Made by a program: the position numbers and the translations under genes
Source: Palsa-504 sp963800415
GTDB lineage: Bacteria > Actinomycetota > Actinomycetes > Streptosporangiales > Streptosporangiaceae
Length of the DNA stretch: 64,000 nucleotides
NCBI GenBank assembly: GCA_963800415.1
Contig: CAWDBS010000065.1
Coordinates: 21,268 to 85,267, forward strand
Direction of reading: 5' to 3'
Notes under the pieces: generated by a model
What the model saw: the letters and a program-made list of their open reading frames with translations, nothing else
What the model was told of the DNA's origin: nothing
Databases searched by the model: none
Shown: one piece after another, positions 27,290 through 37,619 of the stretch
Layout of the letters: every line of letters begins with the position of its first letter
Numbering within the stretch: position 1 is the stretch's first letter

Positions 27290-27907
27290 TCAAATGTGGC
27301 CGGCCACCTTGACATATTTGAGCCAAGCGGTGTACCAGTCCGTCTCCAGCGCATGCTGGGCTCCGGCTAGAGAGATCATGTGCCTGCAGACCATGTCGCG
27401 CAAGACGTGGTTGATCTGGGTCTTCTGGTAGAAGCCCGTGCCGTTGAGCGCGACCGGCCAGAGGTTCGCCTGCATCGCGGCGCCGCCCAGGTCATATGGC
27501 ACCAGGTAATTGAGAATGTAGCTGTGCTTGGCGTTCGAGAGCGAGTAGCCGTAGGCGCTGAACACCGTGGCCTTGAGCGTGGGCGGTATAGCCGGCGGCG
27601 TCGCGTGCGGTGGCATGCCACAGACCGTATTGGCGTCCGTTGTCGTCACCACCCCAGGGGTTAGCCAGTACAGGGGTCGCGAGACGGGGCCGCTGGTGAC
27701 CGGTGCGGGAGACTTGGGGAGCCTGACACCGGACAGGTCCGGCCCTTTGGTTGCCTCCCCTGGTACCGTCGGCGGGCTCGGGGCCGACACTGAGCGGTGC
27801 ACGCTCAGAGGCTCCCTAGCGGCAGCACCACAGGCGCAGAGGACAAGCACCAGGCAGGCCGTGCCGGCGAGCCATGGGAGAAATCCCTTGGCGCCGCGGG
27901 GGGTCAT
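27290..27907 (-). CDS. Small lipoprotein with degenerate HNH-like domain
   Basis: 205 residues. The ATG (27905-27907) overlaps the ugd stop (ATGA), so it ends the polysaccharide operon. The N-terminus is a lipoprotein signal (LPWLAGTACLVLVLCACG). The C-terminal part has the layout of HNH-like domains: NYLVPYDLGGAAMQANLWPV, then QKTQINHVLRDMVCRHMISL and AQHALETDWYTAWLKY. The usual DHLVPLELGG histidine is replaced by Asn, so nuclease activity is unlikely. As an exported protein in an exopolysaccharide operon it may bind or anchor the polymer; that is inference. Confidence 0.7.
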   Translation of the reverse strand: MTPRGAKGFLPWLAGTACLVLVLCACGAAAREPLSVHRSVSAPSPPTVPGEATKGPDLSGVRLPKSPAPVTSGPVSRPLYWLTPGVVTTTDANTVCGMPPHATPPAIPPTLKATVFSAYGYSLSNAKHSYILNYLVPYDLGGAAMQANLWPVALNGTGFYQKTQINHVLRDMVCRHMISLAGAQHALETDWYTAWLKYVKVAGHI

Positions 27908-29234
27908 GGCCGCCCCGGGACGCGAACGGTCCAGCCAGCGGCTCGCCACGAGGCGATGTCGAGCGCGCAGCGGGCATCGATGACGACGCGCTGGGCGACC
28001 ACGGTGGCCAGTGCGGCCGGGTCGATGGCTCGGTAATCCGCCCACTCGGTGAGGTGCAGCACAAGGTCAGCGCGTTCGGCGGCCTCCGACACCGACGCCG
28101 CGTAGTGCAGGTCCGGCCGACTGCGGGCCGCGTTCGGCATCGCGACCGGGTCGTGCACGGATACGGCCGCACCCTCGGCGGCCAGTCGGTCGCAGATGTA
28201 CAGGCTGGGTGAATCCCGGATGTCGTCGCTGTTGGGCTTGAACGCGATACCGAGCACGGCCACCCGCTTACCGGCCAGGGAGCCGCCAACGGTCTCTCGG
28301 GCCAGGACGACTACCCGCGCCCGCCGACCAAGGTTGATGGCGTCGACGTTGCTGAGCAGGCTGACCACCGAATCCACCCCCAGGCCTGCAGCGGTCGCAC
28401 CGAACGCGCGGATGTCCTTGGGCAGGCAGCCACCACCGAAGCCGAGGCCCGGGCCAAGGAACTTCCGGCCGATCCGCTCGTCGTGGCCGAGCGCCTCGGC
28501 CAGCCGGACGACGTCCGCGCCCGCCGCCTCGCACACCTCCGCCATGGCGTTGATGAACGAGATCTTGGTGGCGAGGAACGCATTGGCGGACACCTTGACC
28601 AGTTCCGCCGTCTCAAGGTCCATGAACAGCGCCGGGATGTCGGCCGCGAGTGGCTTGGCATAGACCTGGCTGAGCAGGACGGCCGCCGGTTCCGAGGTGA
28701 TGCCGAACACGAAACGATCAGGGGTGAGGCTGTCCTGAACGGCATATCCCTCACGGAGGAACTCGGGGTTCCAGGCTAGGTCAATGTCATCGCCAGCCGG
28801 CGCGGCATTCCTGATCCGGGCCAGGAGCGCCCGGGCGGTGCCAACCGGCACCGTGGACTTGCCGACGACCAGGCACGGCGAGGCCAGATGGGGTGCTAGC
28901 GCGTCGGCTGCCGCGTGCACGTAGGTTAGGTCGGCCGCGCCGCCCTCGGCCTGCGGCGTGCCCACGCAAATGAAATGAACCTCCCCGAACGCGCCGATCT
29001 CTGCGAACGACGTGGTGAACCGCAGCCTGCCCGCATCGACGCTCTTACGGAGCAGCGGCTCAAGGCCGGCTCGAAGAACGGGGCGCCGCCAGCCGCCGCC
29101 ATAGCGATCTTCTGTTCGTCCGTGTCGATCGCCAGGACTTCATGGCCGAGGTCGGCCATGCAAACGGCGTGCGTCAGGCCGAGGTAGCCCGTGCCGATGA
29201 CGGTCAGGCGCGGAAGCGTGCTGGTCAGGCCCAT
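27904..29234 (-). pseudogene. ugd: UDP-glucose 6-dehydrogenase, one-base frame break
   Basis: The enzyme oxidises UDP-glucose to UDP-glucuronate with two NAD. The N-terminus from ATG 29232-29234 reads LTVIGTGYLGLTHAVCMADL and continues to PFFEP; adding one G near 29068 joins it to LEPLLRKSVDAGRLRF and the long frame ending at 27904. The corrected length is 443 residues, normal for the family. The catalytic cysteine is in GFGGGCLPKDIRAF and the C-terminal NAD/UDP domain is complete. It belongs to the minus-strand polysaccharide operon: before insertion of the IS upstream, its ATG was two bases after the preceding stop codon. The missing base lies in a G run and may be a sequencing error. Confidence 0.85.
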
Positions 29235-29238
29235 GGGG

Positions 29239-31257
29239 CAACGCCAGGTCTTTTAGGTATTTCGGCCCTGCCGGGTGGTTGATGCTCCTGTGTTCCAGGT
29301 GGTTCGTGGAGTCCTTTTCCTTACGGGATGCGGGCATGGTTTCTGCCCGCGTGTCGCGACGGCTCGGGCGCGCGGTTCCACGGGCCGCGAGGCGGTGCGG
29401 CCTGCCTCCTTTCTTCACGCGGGGCCGGGGTGCTGGTTCAGTGACGGCCGGGCGCGTACACGATGACCTCGTATTTCCCGGTCACGGTGGGCTTGGTCGC
29501 TGACGTGTGCGGGAATTTCGGGCGTGCTTTCTGCTCGCGCGGGGAGTGCCGGTTCCGGCCAGGGATGTTGAGGGCGTGCAGGTGAGCGCGGGCGGCGGCG
29601 TCTCCCGCGGCGGCGAGCGCCGCGAGGGAGGAGGCAGCGGTGACCTGGGTGGTTTCCATGGAGCGGACGGCGTGGTGCCAGGCGGCGGTGAAGGATTCCT
29701 CGTCGGCGGTGACTGGCCGCGCGTCCTTGCGGCGCAGGGCGCGGGCGGCGGCTTCCTCGCTGCGAAGGGTGGCGGCCTCGCCGGCGCGGACCAGCTGGGT
29801 GGCCGTCAGCCAGGCCCAGGCTTCCTGCAGGACGAGCTGCGGGCAGCCAGAGCGGAGCACGGGCCCGGAGGTCCGGTTCCCGGCGCAGGTGATCGTCGCC
29901 TTGTCCTCGCCGAACGTCGTCTCCAACGCGGTCCACCTGGCGGGATAGGCCTCCCGGATGCTGGCAGCGGGCACCGCCAGCTCGTCGGGGAAGGTGGTGA
30001 CCAGGGTGCAGGTCTCCGATACCTCTTCCCCGTCCGGGCCGGTTACGAGGACGGAGTGCTCGGCGACCCGGACCGGGAGCCGGTCCTCCTTCTTCCCGGA
30101 CGGGGCGTTCAGCCAGCTGGTGCGGGACCCGTCGGGCAGCCAGCCCTTGCCCGGGGTGTCCTGGAAGGGCAGGGCGATACCGCCCTTGACGCGGGCGATG
30201 ACGTGCCCTTCGGCCAGGAGGATCGCGGTGATCAGGTCATGGCCGGGGAAGTTCCGGTCGAAGAGGGTGACCCGGTGCGCGAACAGTTCCGGCCGCTCCC
30301 GCGCGAGGTCCTTCAGCAGGGTCTGCTCCCCGTCGGAGGCCTTCCCGATGGCGGCGGCGAGGATCGCGCGGCAGGCGCGGGCGGTCAGCGCGACGATCCT
30401 GGCCTGCGGGAACGGGGAGGACCCGTCCCCGGTCCCGGTCGTGCCGAAATAGTTCCGGTTCTCCGTCGTGTCCGCCAGGTTCACCAGCATGCCGTCGGCG
30501 GCGTTCACGGGCATCCCGGCCAGCATGACCGCGGACGGCTCATCGTCGCCGATGAGGGGGCCTGCGGCGTGCCAGAAGATCTCCTCCATGATCTCCGCCG
30601 GGACCAGCAGCCGCCATCCGGTGACCGTCTTCCCGGTGGGGATGTGCCAGGCCAGGGTGAACGGGATGTCCGCGAGCAGCCCGGCCAGGGTCCGCATCGC
30701 CTCTGAGTACGAGGAGCCGGGCAGCAGGGTCATCGCGATTACCAGGCGGATGACCAGCGGATACGACATCAGCCGGCGGCGTTCCCGCGGCCGGAGGCGC
30801 CCGTTCATCACCGCATTCCCGGCGATCTTGTCGATCACGCCGTCGCCGAGATGCGCCTCCAGGCCGCCGAGGCGGACCAGGTCCGGCAGCCACGCATCCG
30901 CCAGCACGGTGCCGTCCCGCTTCACGAACGCCGGCGCGGTCAGGACCGGCCGGAAGAACCCCGTCTCCTCGCCTTTCGCCGGCGCCATCCCGGCCACGGT
31001 GACCGACCGGGAACTGTGAACCCGCAGGTCAGCGGCACGAACCGTCAGCGTCCCCGCCGGCGTCCCGGCGGCAGGGAACTGCGCGGAACGAATTGCGGCA
31101 TCAGTACAGACAAGGCTAGATTGCACCCGGGACTCCCTGGTGAGCGCGGAATTCGACACTCAACGCCTACCAGGAGTCCCGCTCAGCTTCCAAAGCGGCA
31201 CAAAACGCCAGGTCACGCAGCCAAGCCAGGCTGAAACCGCCTAAATCCATGGTGTTG
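29239..31257 (-). mobile_element. IS4-type insertion sequence, copy 1 (2019 bp)
   Basis: The ends are imperfect inverted repeats beginning CAACGCCAGGTC and CAACACCATGGA. An 11-bp direct repeat GGCCCATGGGG flanks it (29228-29238 and 31258-31268), which is a target-site duplication in the IS4/IS231 size range. It is nearly identical to copy 2 at 46750-48768, in opposite orientation. It inserted exactly between the beta-helix lipoprotein gene and ugd; the duplication leaves ugd its ATG but removes its natural upstream context. Confidence 0.92.
29438..31159 (-). CDS. IS4-family transposase, copy 1
   Basis: 573 residues, complete. The N-terminal helical domain (RERRRLMSYPLVIRLVIAMT) precedes an RNase H-like DDE core: first Asp in MLVNLADTTENRNYFG, second in TLFDRNFPGHDL, and the Glu region YPARWTALETTFGEDK, close to the IS4 Y-R-E-K signature but with one extra residue between R and E. 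It differs from copy 2 at only two residues (Cys/Gly in TARA-C/G-RAIL and Leu/Ser in WTA-L/S-ETTF), so both insertions are recent. It catalyses cut-and-paste transposition of its element. Confidence 0.92.
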   Translation of the reverse strand: MSNSALTRESRVQSSLVCTDAAIRSAQFPAAGTPAGTLTVRAADLRVHSSRSVTVAGMAPAKGEETGFFRPVLTAPAFVKRDGTVLADAWLPDLVRLGGLEAHLGDGVIDKIAGNAVMNGRLRPRERRRLMSYPLVIRLVIAMTLLPGSSYSEAMRTLAGLLADIPFTLAWHIPTGKTVTGWRLLVPAEIMEEIFWHAAGPLIGDDEPSAVMLAGMPVNAADGMLVNLADTTENRNYFGTTGTGDGSSPFPQARIVALTARACRAILAAAIGKASDGEQTLLKDLARERPELFAHRVTLFDRNFPGHDLITAILLAEGHVIARVKGGIALPFQDTPGKGWLPDGSRTSWLNAPSGKKEDRLPVRVAEHSVLVTGPDGEEVSETCTLVTTFPDELAVPAASIREAYPARWTALETTFGEDKATITCAGNRTSGPVLRSGCPQLVLQEAWAWLTATQLVRAGEAATLRSEEAAARALRRKDARPVTADEESFTAAWHHAVRSMETTQVTAASSLAALAAAGDAAARAHLHALNIPGRNRHSPREQKARPKFPHTSATKPTVTGKYEVIVYAPGRH

Positions 31258-31268
31258 GGCCCATGGGG

Positions 31269-32128
31269 TCATCCTTCGCTCGTAGGAGTTGGGTCTGTCG
31301 CGGGCGAGCAGGCAATGGTGGAGAAGCCGCTTCCGGCTGCCCTAACGACGTTGCCGCAGGCCACCACCGTCTGCAGCCTCTTACTCTGTACGTAGATGCC
31401 GTATCCGGGGCCATTCACCTGCGCCCGATTGGCGATGAAAACGTTGTCGATACCCCAGCCGGGGTATACCTGATGGACTTGGTAACCGTTCTTGATGCTG
31501 TTCACCCCGGTGTTGTCCTTGATGATCCAGCCGTTGCCTTTGACGTCGATCCATCCGGTGGCCGCCGATGCCACCATGCCAGTGCCGTCGAATTGATTCC
31601 CGATGATCTTGCCGCCGGTCGTTCCCTCTTTAATGTCGATGCTCTCCGCGGTCGTTTCCGCGATGTTGGTGCCGGTCAGCAAGTTGTTATCGCTTCGGTC
31701 CGGCTGGCAGCCGGAGTACCTGCACCAGTTCTTGTGCGCGGTGCCGACATAGATTCCTTCGCCGAAGAACGGCTCCAGCAGCCCGGTCTGCCGGATGACG
31801 CAGTGGCTGACAATGTTGTCGCTGCTGAACGATCTCAGGTGAATGGCCTCGTCGCCAGTCGAGTGCACGTACAGGCCGTAGAGGAGGTCGTGCGAGACGC
31901 CATCGGCCATGACACCCTTCTGGCCTCCCTCCACCGTGAAGCCTTCGATCCGCCACCAGGAGGCGTGGTAAAGGTGGAGGGTGTAGCCCTTCCTGATGCT
32001 CTTGCCCTCCAGGACCGCGTCCCGTGATCCGCATAGCTTGATCGGGGCGCTGGCCGTACCCGAATGGGAGACAGTGAAGTCTCCCTGGTAGACCCCGCGC
32101 GCGAGCACGATGGTCTGGCCGGGCCTAG
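31269..32128 (-). pseudogene. Right-handed beta-helix lipoprotein, C-terminal part (interrupted gene)
   Basis: This is the larger part of a gene split by the IS701 element; the N-terminal part is 33637-33883. Joined at one CTAG they give 368 residues in frame through the junction (ALASARPGQTIVLARGVYQG). The part here shows beta-helix coils: GDFTVSHSGTASAPIKLCGS, IEGFTVEGGQKGVMADGVSH, DNIVSHCVIRQTGLLEPFFG and NNLLTGTNIAETTAESIDIK. Similar secreted proteins are polysaccharide lyases or epimerases (chondroitinase-B or AlgL/AlgG-like fold). The stop TGA is at 31269-31271, which was two bases before the ugd start before IS copy 1 arrived. Confidence 0.85.
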
Positions 32129-33632
32129 TACGGCAGCAGCCATTCGTTACCTGACCAGGGCGATCTCGACGCGGCGGGCCAGTCGTGTTCGCTGGTGGTA
32201 CCAGCGTGAACAGGCTTGGTGGCGGCGCCGCCAGTCCAGCCAGTGCCCGGCACTGCCAGGTGGGGGCGGGTGACCGAGCAGGCGTCCGGTTTCGGGGACG
32301 GTGAGCGGGATCATGCCGGGGTCGGCGGGCGGGGGCTGGTCCGGGTGCACGGGGGCGGGTGCCTGCGTGCCGGTACGGCGGCGGAGCAGGGCGGCGGTGA
32401 CGGCGCAGATGGCCATGGCGGCCATGACCAGCACGGTGTGCCGGGCGATCGCGGTGTACAGGCGGACCTGGGACTCATCGAGCCCGAAACAGTCCTTGCC
32501 GAACTCGAAATCTTCCTCGCAGGGCCAGCGCAGCCCGGCGGCGCGGACCGGCCGGGCCGGGGACGCCGGCTGGCCGTCGGGCAGGTAGCAGTAGTGATAG
32601 GCCAGCTCACCGGTCTGGAGGTGGCGGCGGATCAGCAGGTAGTGCCGGGCCGAGGCGGTGGCCAGCCACGCCCAGGCGTACCAGCGCTGGCCCTTTGACC
32701 CCGTCCCGGCGGAGCGGACCTCCCAGCCGCGCCGGCCGGGAAGCCGGGCGGCGGCCTGCTTGCAGGTCAGCGTGATCCCGCTGGCCAAGGTCAGCAGGAA
32801 GCTAGAGGGGACCCGCAGCACGTAGGCCTGGTCGTGGTCTTCCAGGTACTCGCGCAGCTCGGTGCAGGCGCCGTACACCTCATCGCCGCACACGAAGTCC
32901 AGCCGCACGCCGTCGGCGACGGCCTCGGCGAGGATGCCGGTGGCCAGCTGCCCCTTGGTGCGGAAGACCAGGTCCTCCGGCAGCCCCATCACCGCCGATG
33001 CCACCGGGTCGCCGGTATGGGCGGCCGGGATCCATTCCCGCGCGCCGATCAGCGCGTGCCCGGCGCCTTCCCGCACGTACGACAGGTGCACGGTGTTGAT
33101 CCCGTTGGCCACCTTGCCCACGCAGCCCAGGTACTGCCGCTTGACGCCGGCCGTCAGCCCGCCCTGCTTGACCTGCCCTGTTTCGTCGATCGCGCCGACC
33201 GCCAGGCCACGCCGCCGGCCGGTCTTGCGCGCGGCCTCATCCAGCCCGGCCACGGCGAACCGGCGCACCACCCCCATCGCCGCCCATGTGTCCCAGACTG
33301 CCCGGTTCAGCAGCCGCTGCGTCCGGTCCGGCGTGCGATCCCCCGAACGCTCGGCGATCGTCCACCCGTTCCGTCTGCGCAGGTCGCACATCACCGCGGC
33401 GGCGTACTTGCCCGCCTGCAGCCACGGCTCTGTCCGCGCGAAGCACGGCCGCAGCAGTTCCAGCAGCTCAGCGCGTTTCCGGCGCCCCAGCGCGGCGCCT
33501 ATCCTGGCGGCAGCAGCCGCCTTCGGTTTTGTTGTCTTCACACACGCATGATCGACAGGCGGCTGCACCGTGCAAAACCGCTTCCCCAGCGGTGCTCAGG
33601 CCCAGGTCAAACCCCGAATGGCTGCTGCCGTA
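32129..33632 (-). mobile_element. IS701-family insertion sequence (1504 bp)
   Basis: Perfect 18-bp inverted repeats TACGGCAGCAGCCATTCG are at both ends (32129-32146 and 33615-33632), flanked by CTAG on each side (32125-32128 and 33633-33636), the 4-bp YTAR duplication typical of IS701. It splits the beta-helix lipoprotein gene; excision at CTAG restores the reading frame. Confidence 0.93.
32147..33568 (-). CDS. IS701-family transposase
   Basis: 473 residues filling the element. Motifs are AVGAIDETGQVKQGGLTAGV (first catalytic Asp), LDFVCGDEVYGACTELREYL (second Asp) and the C-terminal EEDFEFGKDCFGLDESQVRL with the catalytic Glu in the helix. The N-terminal segment ELLELLRPCFARTEPWLQAG is usual for the family. 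The gene appears intact, so the element may still be mobile. Confidence 0.93.
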   Translation of the reverse strand: MQPPVDHACVKTTKPKAAAAARIGAALGRRKRAELLELLRPCFARTEPWLQAGKYAAAVMCDLRRRNGWTIAERSGDRTPDRTQRLLNRAVWDTWAAMGVVRRFAVAGLDEAARKTGRRRGLAVGAIDETGQVKQGGLTAGVKRQYLGCVGKVANGINTVHLSYVREGAGHALIGAREWIPAAHTGDPVASAVMGLPEDLVFRTKGQLATGILAEAVADGVRLDFVCGDEVYGACTELREYLEDHDQAYVLRVPSSFLLTLASGITLTCKQAAARLPGRRGWEVRSAGTGSKGQRWYAWAWLATASARHYLLIRRHLQTGELAYHYCYLPDGQPASPARPVRAAGLRWPCEEDFEFGKDCFGLDESQVRLYTAIARHTVLVMAAMAICAVTAALLRRRTGTQAPAPVHPDQPPPADPGMIPLTVPETGRLLGHPPPPGSAGHWLDWRRRHQACSRWYHQRTRLARRVEIALVR

Positions 33633-33636
33633 CTAG

Positions 33637-33883
33637 CGCTGGCCAATGCGCTCTTCAGCTCGTCTGTTGACGAAACGGATGTGCTCCCGGCCGCCGGGCA
33701 GCTAGCAGCTGCCGCTGGCGATGGCGCGCCGCCGCCAGCGGCAGCCGACGTGGCGGGCGCGGCCGGGATCTTCGTAGCCGGGGCGGTGGCCGGACTCCCG
33801 CCACCGCTACAGCCGACGAGGGCGACAACCAGCAGGCCAAGCATCGCAGCGGCCGGCGCGCAGGGAAGGCGGCGCAGTGACAT
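33637..33883 (-). pseudogene. Beta-helix lipoprotein, N-terminal part (interrupted gene)
   Basis: Starts at ATG 33881-33883, overlapping the stop of the upstream membrane beta-helix gene by one base (TGATG). The signal peptide ends in the lipobox LVVALVGCSGGG, so the product would be a lipid-anchored extracellular protein. An Ala/Pro-rich linker leads to CPAAGSTSVSSTDELKSALA, where the IS701 element interrupts. Continuation is at 32128. Confidence 0.85.
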
Positions 33884-35097
33884 CAGTCGGCCACCTTGGG
33901 CAGCGGGCGGGTGACGTCGATACTTTCCTCCGCGGAGCTGCCACCAGGCCGGGGCTCATGGGCGGACATGGCCTCCCACGGTGGCCCGGCAGCCGCCCCG
34001 GGACGTGATACGGCGGGCTCCTGCCAGAACCGTCCAGCCCGCGCCTCGTACCACTCGCCTGGCAGAGCCTCGAACTGTCCGGCAGGTCGAGACCGGAATC
34101 CTTCGGCCAGCATCTGGAATCGCTCGGCGGGCGGCGCGTCGAGCCGACCCCGCGAAGACGCGGTGAACCAGGCGGGTGGCCCATCGATCTGCCCAAGCGG
34201 CGCGTTAGATTGCTCCGACGGCGGTGCCTGCGCCCGTCCCACGAAGGCACCGACGAGCGCGGACTCCGGGCCGCCTCCACGTTCCGGCCCTGCTGCCGCA
34301 TGGCGGGCGGCGGTAGCAATGATGGCCGGACCTGCATCGGGGACCGGCAGAGCATCCTCCGCATAGGGCGCAGGTCCGTACCAGCGTGTGCTCACCGGGT
34401 ATGGGTGCGGCGGCAGCCGACGCCGGACCGACCAGCCACCCGCAAGGAGCACCAGGACCAGGATGCCCAGCCACAGCGCGGCCAGCGGGTGGAACTGAAG
34501 GTAAGACCAGAACGTGACTTTGACATGGTCGACCCATCCGGAGGTGTCCGTCCCGTAGAGCGCAGGCATCCGTGCGTCTGCGCGGGCGTCGACAGCGCGG
34601 AGGCCGGTACCGGACAAGACGTTTCCGACACCCCTGACCTGCGAGCTCAGGCCCCTCGCCGTGATACCGAAGACGGTCGCCCCGATGATGTGGTTGTTGT
34701 CCACCTCGACCGTGCCAGCGTTGCGGATCAGCATCCCGATGCGCGGACTGGACAGGAGGTTGCCCGAGATGACCGCGCCGGGCGCCAATGGCCCGATGGC
34801 GAGGGCGGAGCGCGGGGCACAGCGAATCTCGTTCCCGGTCAGTACGGCATTAGTGGCCCCGTACCGGACCGCGATCGCGGTGATCTTGGCGCACACCTGG
34901 CTGGTCTTGATGATTGTGCCTGTGCCGCCCTCGACGAGGATGCCGGTGCGGGCGTTACCGGTCGCAATGCTGTCTTCAAGCACCGTCCCGGAGCCGGGCT
35001 GCACCGAGCCGCCGGATGCCGAGGCGCCGTTGACCAGCGGGCGGCCGTCGAAGAAGTAGCCGTTGTTCGCGTTGTTCTCGGACACATCGCCCCGCAG
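33883..35097 (-). pseudogene. Membrane-anchored beta-helix protein (AlgG-like), C-terminal part
   Basis: C-terminal 405 codons of a gene split by a 9.4-kb insertion; the first part is 44468-45499. It resumes at GDVSENNANNGYFF and carries beta-helix coils (EDSIATGNARTGILVEGGTG, NAVLTGNEIRCAPRSALAIG, VEVDNNHIIGATVFGITARG). A single membrane helix LAALWLGILVLVLLAGGWSV follows, then a cytoplasmic tail of about 180 residues rich in Pro and Ala ending at TGA 33883. The frame is open further upstream to 35748, but that part is transposon sequence. The restored protein has 748 residues. Confidence 0.85.
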
Positions 35098-35359
35098 CCA
35101 CTGGCGTTCGGTTATGGATCGGGCTGGCGGAAGTTTGTCGTGGTGTCCTCGGGATCCGGTGACGTTGCGTGGTTGCTCTTGCGGTGCGGGGCGGGTTTTT
35201 GCGCTGGCTGATCCATTACGTTCCGTGAGATCGGTGCGTGGTGTCCGGGCTGGCGTCTGCGGAGCGCCCGGGACTGGCCTGGCCGGCTGTGGCCGCGGTG
35301 TCCCGGGCATGCCGGGATTCCGGCGCGGCGGGTGCCGGGCTGGGCGGCCGGGTGCGAGG

Positions 35360-35819
35360 TCAGGCGGCCGGCGGGGCGTTCGGCTGCTGCGATCCTGGCG
35401 TCGCGGGCAGGGGCAGCAGGTGCAGCTGGGTGGCGGCGGGCACGACGTCGTTGCTCTTGCGGGTCCTGACCTTCTTGATGGTGAAGCGGGGATAGTGCCG
35501 GCCGGGCCGCCAGGTGGTGACGAACCGCAGCGGGTGCGCGGTGATGTCGCGGCGGATGATCTCGATGGCCGCGGCCAGGGCGCCCGCAGTGGCGCCCTGC
35601 CCGGCGCCGATGCTGGCGGTGACCGCGTTGCGGAGCGCGGTGGCGCTGATCCGGGCGGGCTCGGCGCCAGTGGCGGCGGCGATGCTGGCGCCGGTGATCC
35701 GCAGCGCCTGGTGGGCGGCGACGGTGGCGGCGGCCATGCGGCAGGCACCGGCGGGGGTGGCGGCGGTGATGGGCTCTCCGCCGGACAGGGTTCTGCTTTT
35801 CTTCCAGGTAGACGAGCTC
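35360..35819 (-). pseudogene. IS4-family transposase copy A, C-terminal part
   Basis: It begins with ELVYLEEK just after the nested insertion, completing the Y-R-E-K motif started at the other side, then must change frame at 35789-35804 (GAAGAAAAGCAGAACC on the minus strand) to continue TLSGGEPITAATPAGACRMA and the conserved C-terminus FVTTWRPGRHYPRFTIKKVR. The same frame change is needed in copy B. The stop is at 35360. Confidence 0.8.
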
Positions 35820-36102
35820 AATCGGCCACCGCTGATACCCCTCAAGCTGAAATCGTCTCTAGTCAGGTGCCTGGTGCCCGGGCGATACTGAGCGTGGGAG
35901 CACTGTTGCAGGCGGCGACTGCTGTTCGCCGGCTGAGGTCAGCGGCAGCAGGTGAGCCAGATGCAACCGAGCACCGAGCGGATGGTGGCTCCCGACCTCC
36001 TGATCTGGATGGTCCTGCCGCCGGAGCGGCAGGCTGCGGTGGTGGCGCTGCTGGCGATGCTGGCAGCCAGGGCAGCGGGCCGCACGGCGGGAGGCGGTCG
36101 TG

Positions 36103-37619
36103 ATGAGCCTGGCCGGTTACCGGCTGCGCGGGCAGCCGCAGCAGAAGATCCGCCCGGAGCACCTGGACCGGGCTGCGGTGGTTTACGTCCGCCAGTCGAG
36201 CAGGCAGCAGGTTCTCGAGCACACCGAGTCAACGCGGCTGCAGTACGCGCTCGCCGAGCGGGCCGTGGCGCTGGGCTGGGCGCGGTCGCAGGTCACGGTG
36301 ATCGACGACGACCTCGGGGTGTCGGCCGCGACGGCGGATTCGAGGAAGGGCTTTGCCCGGCTCGTCGCGGAGGTCACGATGGGACGTGTGGGCGTCGTCC
36401 TCGGGATCGAGATGTCCCGGCTGGCCCGGACCGGGCGGGACTGGCACCAGTTGCTGGAGCTGTGCTGCCTGTCCGGCGTGCTGCTCGCCGACCCCGACGG
36501 CGTCTACGACCCCGGCTACTACAACGACCGGCTGCTGCTGGGGCTGAAGGGAACGATGAGCGAACATGAACTGTACCTGATCCGGCAGCGGATGCTGTCG
36601 GGCAAGCTGGCCAAGGCCGAGCGCGGTGACCTGGCCATCCCGCTGCCGATCGGCTACGTGCGCCGGCCGTCCGGCGAGGCCGTCCTCGACCCCGATGAGC
36701 AGGCGCAGCACGTGGTCCGCCTCGTCTTCAGCGCCTTCGCGCGGCTCGGGACGCTCAACGGGGTGCTCCGCTACCTGGTCGAGCAGGAGGTCCAGCTGCC
36801 GGTCCGGGTGCATTCCGGCCCGTCGAAGGGGGAGCTCGAGTGGCGGCGCCCGACCAGGGAGACATTGCAGAACATGCTGCACAACCCGGTCTACGCCGGG
36901 TATTACGCCTACGGCCGCCGCCAGGTCGAGCCGCGGCGGAAGGTGCCGGGCCGGCCCAGCACCGGGCGCGTGGTGAAAGGCAGTGACGAGTGGCTGGTCC
37001 TGCTGCCCGGGCGGCTGCCGGCCTACATCACCGCCGAGGAACACGAGGCGAACATCGCCCGGATGGCCGCCAACAGGCAGACCGCGGCCACGCCCGGCGC
37101 CCCGCGGGACGGTTCGGCGCTGCTGTCCGGGCTGCTGCGCTGCGGCCGGTGCGGCGGGCACCGCATGACAGCCCGGTATCACGACGGGCCGGGTGCCGCG
37201 CGCCCGGCGCACAGCTACACGTGCGCCTTCTACCAGGCGAACTACGGGACCGGCGGGAACTGCCAGCACATCGCCGGCCCTCCGCTCGACGACTGGGTCG
37301 CCCGGCAGGTCCTGGACGCTGTGGCGCCGGCCGCGCTGGAAGTCTCCATGGCCGCCGCCGCCCAGGCCGAGGACGAGCGGGCCATGCTGGACAAGCTGTG
37401 GCGCCAGCGGCTGGAGCGCGCCCGCTACGCCGCCGACCGCGCCCGCCGCCAGTACCAGCTCGCCGAGCCCGAGAACCGGCTCGTCGCCCGGCAGCTGGAA
37501 GCCGGCTGGGAAGCCGCACTCGCCGAGACGGCCCGCCTGGAAGCGGACTACCAGCGGTTCACCGAGGAACAGCCGGCCACGCTCACCGCCGCCGAGCGCG
37601 CGGCCATCCAGGACCTAGC
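36103..37619 (+). pseudogene. Large serine recombinase, N-terminal part
   Basis: The ATG at 36103 follows GGGAGGCGGTCGTG. The resolvase domain has the catalytic Ser in VVYVRQSSRQQVLEHTESTR and the conserved VVLGIEMSRLARTGRDWHQL and MSEHELYLIRQRM. A recombinase domain (PIGYVRRPSGEAVLDPDEQA, LHNPVYAGYYAYGRRQ), a zinc ribbon (LLRCGRCGGHRMTARY with later Cys) and a long coiled coil follow. At IQDLA the gene is cut by the IS1634 element; it continues at 39551. The restored protein would have about 726 residues. Related recombinases integrate or transpose small actinobacterial elements. Confidence 0.85.

Noticed and set aside
33883..35748. A 621-residue protein including an N-termin al Pro/Arg-rich part
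   Set aside because: Residues upstream of GDVSENN are transposon DNA read in a meaningless frame; the 8-bp duplication marks the true border at 35097.
35952..36569. A separate 205-codon gene overlapping the serine recombinase start
   Set aside because: Only the first 30-50 residues before the recombinase look possibly protein-like; the remainder is a shadow of the recombinase gene, and no stop supports a short version.
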